Positions 5,873 to 8,359 of a stretch of DNA of 8,359 nt are shown in pieces. The position numbers and the translations under genes were made by a program. The notes beneath the pieces are model-generated. The model did no database searches and was not told the origin of the DNA. It saw only the letters and a list, made by a program, of their open reading frames with translations. This DNA comes from an uncultured beta proteobacterium (GTDB lineage Bacteria > Pseudomonadota > Gammaproteobacteria > Burkholderiales > Burkholderiaceae): assembly GCA_903944255.1 (NCBI GenBank), contig CAJARE010000158.1, forward strand, positions 1-8,359. The letters run 5' to 3'. Each line of letters begins with the position of its first letter. Position 1 is the first letter of the stretch.

Positions 5873-7048
5873 TTATTGGCCCTGCATTTTAGGTTTTGGG
5901 CGCTTACCAATTTTGACTGTGAGCTCTAGTGCTTTGCCCTTACGCAAAACTTTAATGGTGGCCTCATTGCCTGGTCCTAGTTGCGCAATTTGATTCAGTA
6001 GCTGTCTGACATCCTTAGTCGCTTGGTTGTTTACTGAAATGAGAACATCGCCAGGTTTAGCTCCGCCGCGATCAGCGGGCCCGCCTTCAAGCACGCCTGA
6101 TAGTAGTACCCCCTCAGTAGCGCCTGCAAGACCAAGTGATTCAGCTAACTCTTTGGAGAGGTTCTGAGGCTCCACACCAATCCAGCCACGAGTGACAGAG
6201 CCATTACTGACGATGGATTCCATTACCTGTTTAGCCAGACTCACAGGAATCGCAAAACCAATTCCCATTGAACCTCCATTATTAGAAAAGATTGCAGTGT
6301 TAATGCCGATCAGATTGCCGCGAGTATCAATTAGCGCACCACCTGAATTACCAGGGTTAATGGCCGCATCTGTTTGAATAAAGTTTTCAAAAGTATTGAT
6401 GCCGACATGATCTCGGCCTAGCGCTGAAACGATTCCAGAAGTAACGGTTTGACCAACACCAAACGGATTACCGATGGCAAGTACGACATCTCCTACATGC
6501 ACCGACTCTATTTTTCCAAGCGTGATAGGGGTTGGTAAATTTTTCGCATCAATCTTTAAAACAGCAATATCAGTTTCTGGGTCACTACCAATGACTTGGG
6601 CTTTTAATTTGCGCCCATCGGCCAGTGCCACATCAATCTCACTCGCATCACTAATCACATGATGGTTAGTCAGAATGATTCCTTCGCGACTGACTATCAC
6701 CCCCGAGCCTAGGCTGGAGCTGGGCTCTTCATCTGGCGGTTGATCACCAAAGAAGAATTTAAATAATGGATCAGCAGAATTATTACCTTTGCGAGACTTC
6801 GGTTTAGTTGAGGCTTTGCTAGTGAAAATATTGACAACAGCAGGCATCGATTTTTTTACAGCCTCATGATACGAGCCGGGACTCAGACTACTACCGTCGT
6901 AAAAGCCTTCCTTTAAGGTAATGCTTTCTACTAGTGAACCATTTTTTATACCACTGAGCCAACTTGGTTTTAGGATCATCGTAATGAACCAAGCCGCCAA
7001 AAAAATGGTGATCACTTGCGCAAAGAGCAGCCAAAGGCGATTGAACAT
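5873..7048 (-). CDS. Membrane-anchored HtrA-family (DegS-like) serine endoprotease, single PDZ
   Basis: The 391-residue product begins with an uncleaved-looking membrane segment (about 4-26, RLWLLFAQVITIFLAAWF and following) without a clear signal peptidase site, so the rest should face the periplasm tethered to the inner membrane. The trypsin-like domain spans about 58-280 with the catalytic triad visible: His130 in LTNHHVI, Asp160 in ETDIAVLKI and Ser235 in NPGNSGGAL. One PDZ domain follows at about 285-380 (GWIGVEPQ, GGPADRGGAKPGDVLISVNNQ). One anchor plus one PDZ is the DegS/AlgW layout, known for cleaving anti-sigma factors or misfolded envelope proteins. However, residues about 77-110 form a long loop with DPLFKFFFGD, resembling the LA loop of DegP/DegQ/MucD, so the exact subgroup is open. 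It follows mscL by 18 bases on the same strand, probably in one transcript. The start at 7048 is the Met just before the anchor; its ribosome site is weak. Confidence 0.9.
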   Translation of the reverse strand: MFNRLWLLFAQVITIFLAAWFITMILKPSWLSGIKNGSLVESITLKEGFYDGSSLSPGSYHEAVKKSMPAVVNIFTSKASTKPKSRKGNNSADPLFKFFFGDQPPDEEPSSSLGSGVIVSREGIILTNHHVISDASEIDVALADGRKLKAQVIGSDPETDIAVLKIDAKNLPTPITLGKIESVHVGDVVLAIGNPFGVGQTVTSGIVSALGRDHVGINTFENFIQTDAAINPGNSGGALIDTRGNLIGINTAIFSNNGGSMGIGFAIPVSLAKQVMESIVSNGSVTRGWIGVEPQNLSKELAESLGLAGATEGVLLSGVLEGGPADRGGAKPGDVLISVNNQATKDVRQLLNQIAQLGPGNEATIKVLRKGKALELTVKIGKRPKPKMQGQ

Positions 7049-7066
7049 TGATTGACTTTTCAGTTT

Positions 7067-7486
7067 TTATTTTTTGAGGCTATCACGAATTTCACGAAGT
7101 AACACAATGTCTTCTGGTGTTGGTGGCGCTGGCGTATCGATGAGTCGAATCTTATTAACGATTTTGATCATTTGAAAAATAACAAAAGCCAAAATAATGA
7201 AATTGATGGAAATCGTAATGAAATTGCCATACGCAAAAATGGGAATACCTGCTTTCTTGAGCGCGTCATATGTTCTAGGAATTCCTTCCGGAATATTGCC
7301 TAAAACAACAAATAGGTTAGTGAAGTCAATATGACCCCCTAAAAGGGTAGAAATGACTGGCATCACGATGTCATTGACCAAAGACTCAACGATTTTTCCG
7401 AAAGCCCCACCAATAATGACGCCCACTGCTAAATCAATGACATTGCCCTTGACTGCAAAGTCCCGAAATTCCTTTAAAACGGCCAT
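7067..7486 (-). CDS. mscL: Large-conductance mechanosensitive channel MscL
   Basis: The 139-residue product is the homopentameric inner-membrane channel that opens at near-lytic membrane tension and releases solutes during osmotic downshock (E. coli MscL is 136 residues). The N-terminal amphipathic helix (KEFRDFAVKGNVIDLAVGVIIGGAFGKIV in pieces: KEFRDFAVKGNV 5-16, LAVGVIIGGAFGKIV 19-33) runs into TM1 at about 14-46, including Gly22 at the hydrophobic pore constriction. A periplasmic loop (about 47-75) is followed by TM2 (about 76-108) and the C-terminal cytoplasmic helix VLLREIRDSLKK (128-139). A strong Shine-Dalgarno AAGGAAGG (minus strand, 7499-7492) lies 5 bases before the ATG. The gene is divergent from petA and is followed by the HtrA-like protease gene. 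Confidence 0.96.
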   Translation of the reverse strand: MAVLKEFRDFAVKGNVIDLAVGVIIGGAFGKIVESLVNDIVMPVISTLLGGHIDFTNLFVVLGNIPEGIPRTYDALKKAGIPIFAYGNFITISINFIILAFVIFQMIKIVNKIRLIDTPAPPTPEDIVLLREIRDSLKK

Positions 7487-7491
7487 AATTA

Positions 7492-7499
7492 CCTTCCTT
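7492..7499 (-). promoter_or_regulatory. mscL ribosome binding site
   Basis: AAGGAAGG on the minus strand, 5 bases upstream of the ATG at 7486. It is the strongest gene-linked Shine-Dalgarno in the window and fixes the mscL start. Confidence 0.8.
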
Positions 7500-7623
7500 T
7501 TTGCCTGAATACTGATTAACTCGAGATTAACCCCATAACTTTCTTACTTACCCCACTTTTTACTTTAAAATCCTACCTTTAAGCAATTTTTACCCATAAA
7601 TACCCTTTCTAGGAATTTTGTAA
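7500..7623. other. Divergent mscL/petA intergenic region, pyrimidine-rich on plus strand
   Basis: This gap must hold promoters for both mscL and petA. Plausible elements are weak: TAAAAT (7566-7571) resembles a -10 box toward petA but has no good -35 partner. The plus strand is strongly C/T-biased from about 7531 to 7620, with ACTT recurring at 7538, 7546, 7555 and 7562. AGGA (7611-7614), 9 bases before the ATG at 7624, is the likely petA ribosome site. I see no ORF, hairpin terminator or clear operator here. Confidence 0.4.
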
Positions 7624-8226
7624 ATGAGTGACAAGCCCTCTATGGACAAGGATCGTCGTAAATGGTTGATCGCCACCTCAGCGGTCGGCGGTGCTGGTGC
7701 AGCTGCAGCCATTTACCCTTTTGTAAACAGTTTTGAGCCCTCCGAGCGCGCTAAAGCCGCTGGAGCTGCTGTTGAGATTGATATTTCTGGCATGAAGCCA
7801 GATGAAATGAGAATGGTTGAATGGCGCGGTAAGCCAGTTTGGGTTGTGCGCCGCACTCCTGAGCAAGTTGCTGAGCTGTCTAAAATTGACGCAGAGCTCG
7901 CAGATCCTAATTCTTTGCGGGATCCAGCTCAATACACACCGACATATGCCCAAAATCAATGGCGCTCAATTAAGCCTGAGTATTTTGTAGTGGTAGGCAT
8001 TTGCACTCACTTAGGCTGCTCTCCAACGCCTAAATTTGAAGCAGGTGCACAACCTTCATTACCAAATACATGGCCAGGTGGCTACCTTTGCCCATGTCAT
8101 GGATCGACTTTTGATATGGCAGGCCGTGTCTATAAAAACAAACCAGCCCCAGATAATCTTGAAGTGCCGCCGCATATGTATTTGAGCGACACCATGATTC
8201 TGGTTGGCGAAGACAAGAAAGCCTAA
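7624..8226 (+). CDS. petA: Rieske [2Fe-2S] iron-sulfur subunit of cytochrome bc1 complex
   Basis: The 200-residue product is the iron-sulfur subunit of respiratory complex III, which passes electrons from ubiquinol to cytochrome c1 at the periplasmic face. The N-terminus carries a twin-arginine motif (DRRKWL, Arg11-Arg12) followed by a small-residue-rich membrane segment at about 13-34, as expected for a Tat-exported, membrane-anchored Rieske protein. The cluster ligands are in the two canonical boxes: CTHLGC (127-132; Cys127, His129) and CPCHGS (156-161; Cys156, His159), with Cys132 and Cys158 forming the stabilising disulfide. NLEVPPHMY (178-186) lies in the conserved Pro-containing segment after box 2. 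Length and motifs are normal for proteobacterial PetA. Its stop codon overlaps the petB ribosome site, and petB starts 10 bases later, so the two are co-translated. Confidence 0.96.
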   Translation: MSDKPSMDKDRRKWLIATSAVGGAGAAAAIYPFVNSFEPSERAKAAGAAVEIDISGMKPDEMRMVEWRGKPVWVVRRTPEQVAELSKIDAELADPNSLRDPAQYTPTYAQNQWRSIKPEYFVVVGICTHLGCSPTPKFEAGAQPSLPNTWPGGYLCPCHGSTFDMAGRVYKNKPAPDNLEVPPHMYLSDTMILVGEDKKA

Positions 8227-8230
8227 GGGG
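8225..8230 (+). promoter_or_regulatory. petB ribosome binding site overlapping the petA stop codon
   Basis: AAGGGG shares bases with the petA TAA (8224-8226) and lies 6 bases before the petB ATG at 8237, an arrangement that couples translation of the two subunits. Confidence 0.65.
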
Positions 8231-8236
8231 AAATAA

Positions 8237-8359
8237 ATGGCATTTCATGAAAAAGTAGTTCCAGCTGATGCATCAGCTGCTCAGAAAGTGATGGCATGGG
8301 TTGATTCGCGTTTGCCGGTGACAGAGGCATTTAAGCGTCACATGAGCGAGTATTACGCA
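8237..8359 (+). CDS. petB: Cytochrome b subunit of bc1 complex, N-terminal 41 codons (3' end outside window)
   Basis: The ATG at 8237 opens a frame that runs off the window edge after 41 codons. The peptide starts MAFHEKVVPADASA and continues WVDSRLPVTEAFKRHMSEYYA, which is the N-terminal amphipathic region that precedes the first membrane helix of proteobacterial cytochrome b (W-x-D-x-R-x-P ... SEYYA). Cytochrome b carries the two b hemes and the quinol sites of complex III. The position 10 bases after petA, with a ribosome site on the petA stop, fits the usual petA-petB-petC operon. The heme ligands lie outside the window. Confidence 0.92.
   Translation, partial: MAFHEKVVPADASAAQKVMAWVDSRLPVTEAFKRHMSEYYA

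Noticed and set aside
5857..5885. GC-rich AGGGGCGCCTCT and a nearby GGCCCT between gltL and the protease gene, as a shared terminator
   Set aside because: Only a 4-pair stem with one G-T, or a bulged 5-pair stem, can be formed, and the T-tract is poor. I could not support a bidirectional terminator.
7678..7959. 93-codon open frame on the minus strand opposite petA
   Set aside because: It is an antisense shadow of the Rieske gene with no recognisable product or domain.
1..8359. A defence, mobile or phage-derived system
   Set aside because: No integrase, transposase, toxin-antitoxin pair, nuclease, CRISPR-like repeat or terminal inverted repeats were visible; nearly all long frames are accounted for by housekeeping or transport genes.

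Overview
The window looks like a chromosomal segment of a betaproteobacterium of the Burkholderiaceae. A low-GC freshwater lineage such as Polynucleobacter is my best guess, inferred from the A/T-rich codon use combined with typically burkholderial proteins: a general porin ending in GVRHTF, a GltIJKL transporter and a petA-petB start of the cytochrome bc1 operon. I could not run a search, so the genus is inference.

Layout, left to right. (1) 1-425: the 3' end of an outer-membrane porin, a large imperfect hairpin straddling its stop codon, a textbook intrinsic terminator, and a 49-residue probable lipoprotein gene. (2) 422-2509, minus strand: a 695-residue TPR protein with a C-terminal domain of the GT41 (O-GlcNAc transferase/SPINDLY-like) family, tail-to-tail with the lipoprotein gene by 4 bases. 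(3) 2510-2694: a 185-base divergent intergenic region with a candidate promoter, an inverted repeat over its -35 box, and a strong Shine-Dalgarno in front of a 16-codon micro-ORF. (4) 2695-5856, plus strand: a complete glutamate/aspartate ABC importer operon gltI-gltJ-gltK-gltL. (5) 5873-7486, minus strand: mscL followed by a membrane-anchored HtrA-type serine protease with a single PDZ domain. They are 18 bases apart and probably co-transcribed, and the protease gene converges on gltL with a 16-base gap. (6) 7624 to the end, plus strand: petA (Rieske iron-sulfur protein) and the first 41 codons of petB (cytochrome b).

Functionally this is mostly an envelope and energy neighbourhood: porin and lipoprotein in the outer membrane, amino acid uptake across the inner membrane, osmotic safety valve, periplasmic quality-control protease, and respiratory complex III. 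Only gltIJKL, mscL-protease and petA-petB are clear functional units; the remaining adjacency may be incidental.

I see no tRNA, rRNA, CRISPR array, insertion sequence, attachment site or phage gene. No gap between genes exceeds 300 bases. I did not find a convincing previously undescribed multi-gene system. The points most worth following are the GT41-like protein, which has Gln at the position of human OGT His498, the structured porin 3' UTR, and the micro-ORF/inverted-repeat region upstream of gltI.
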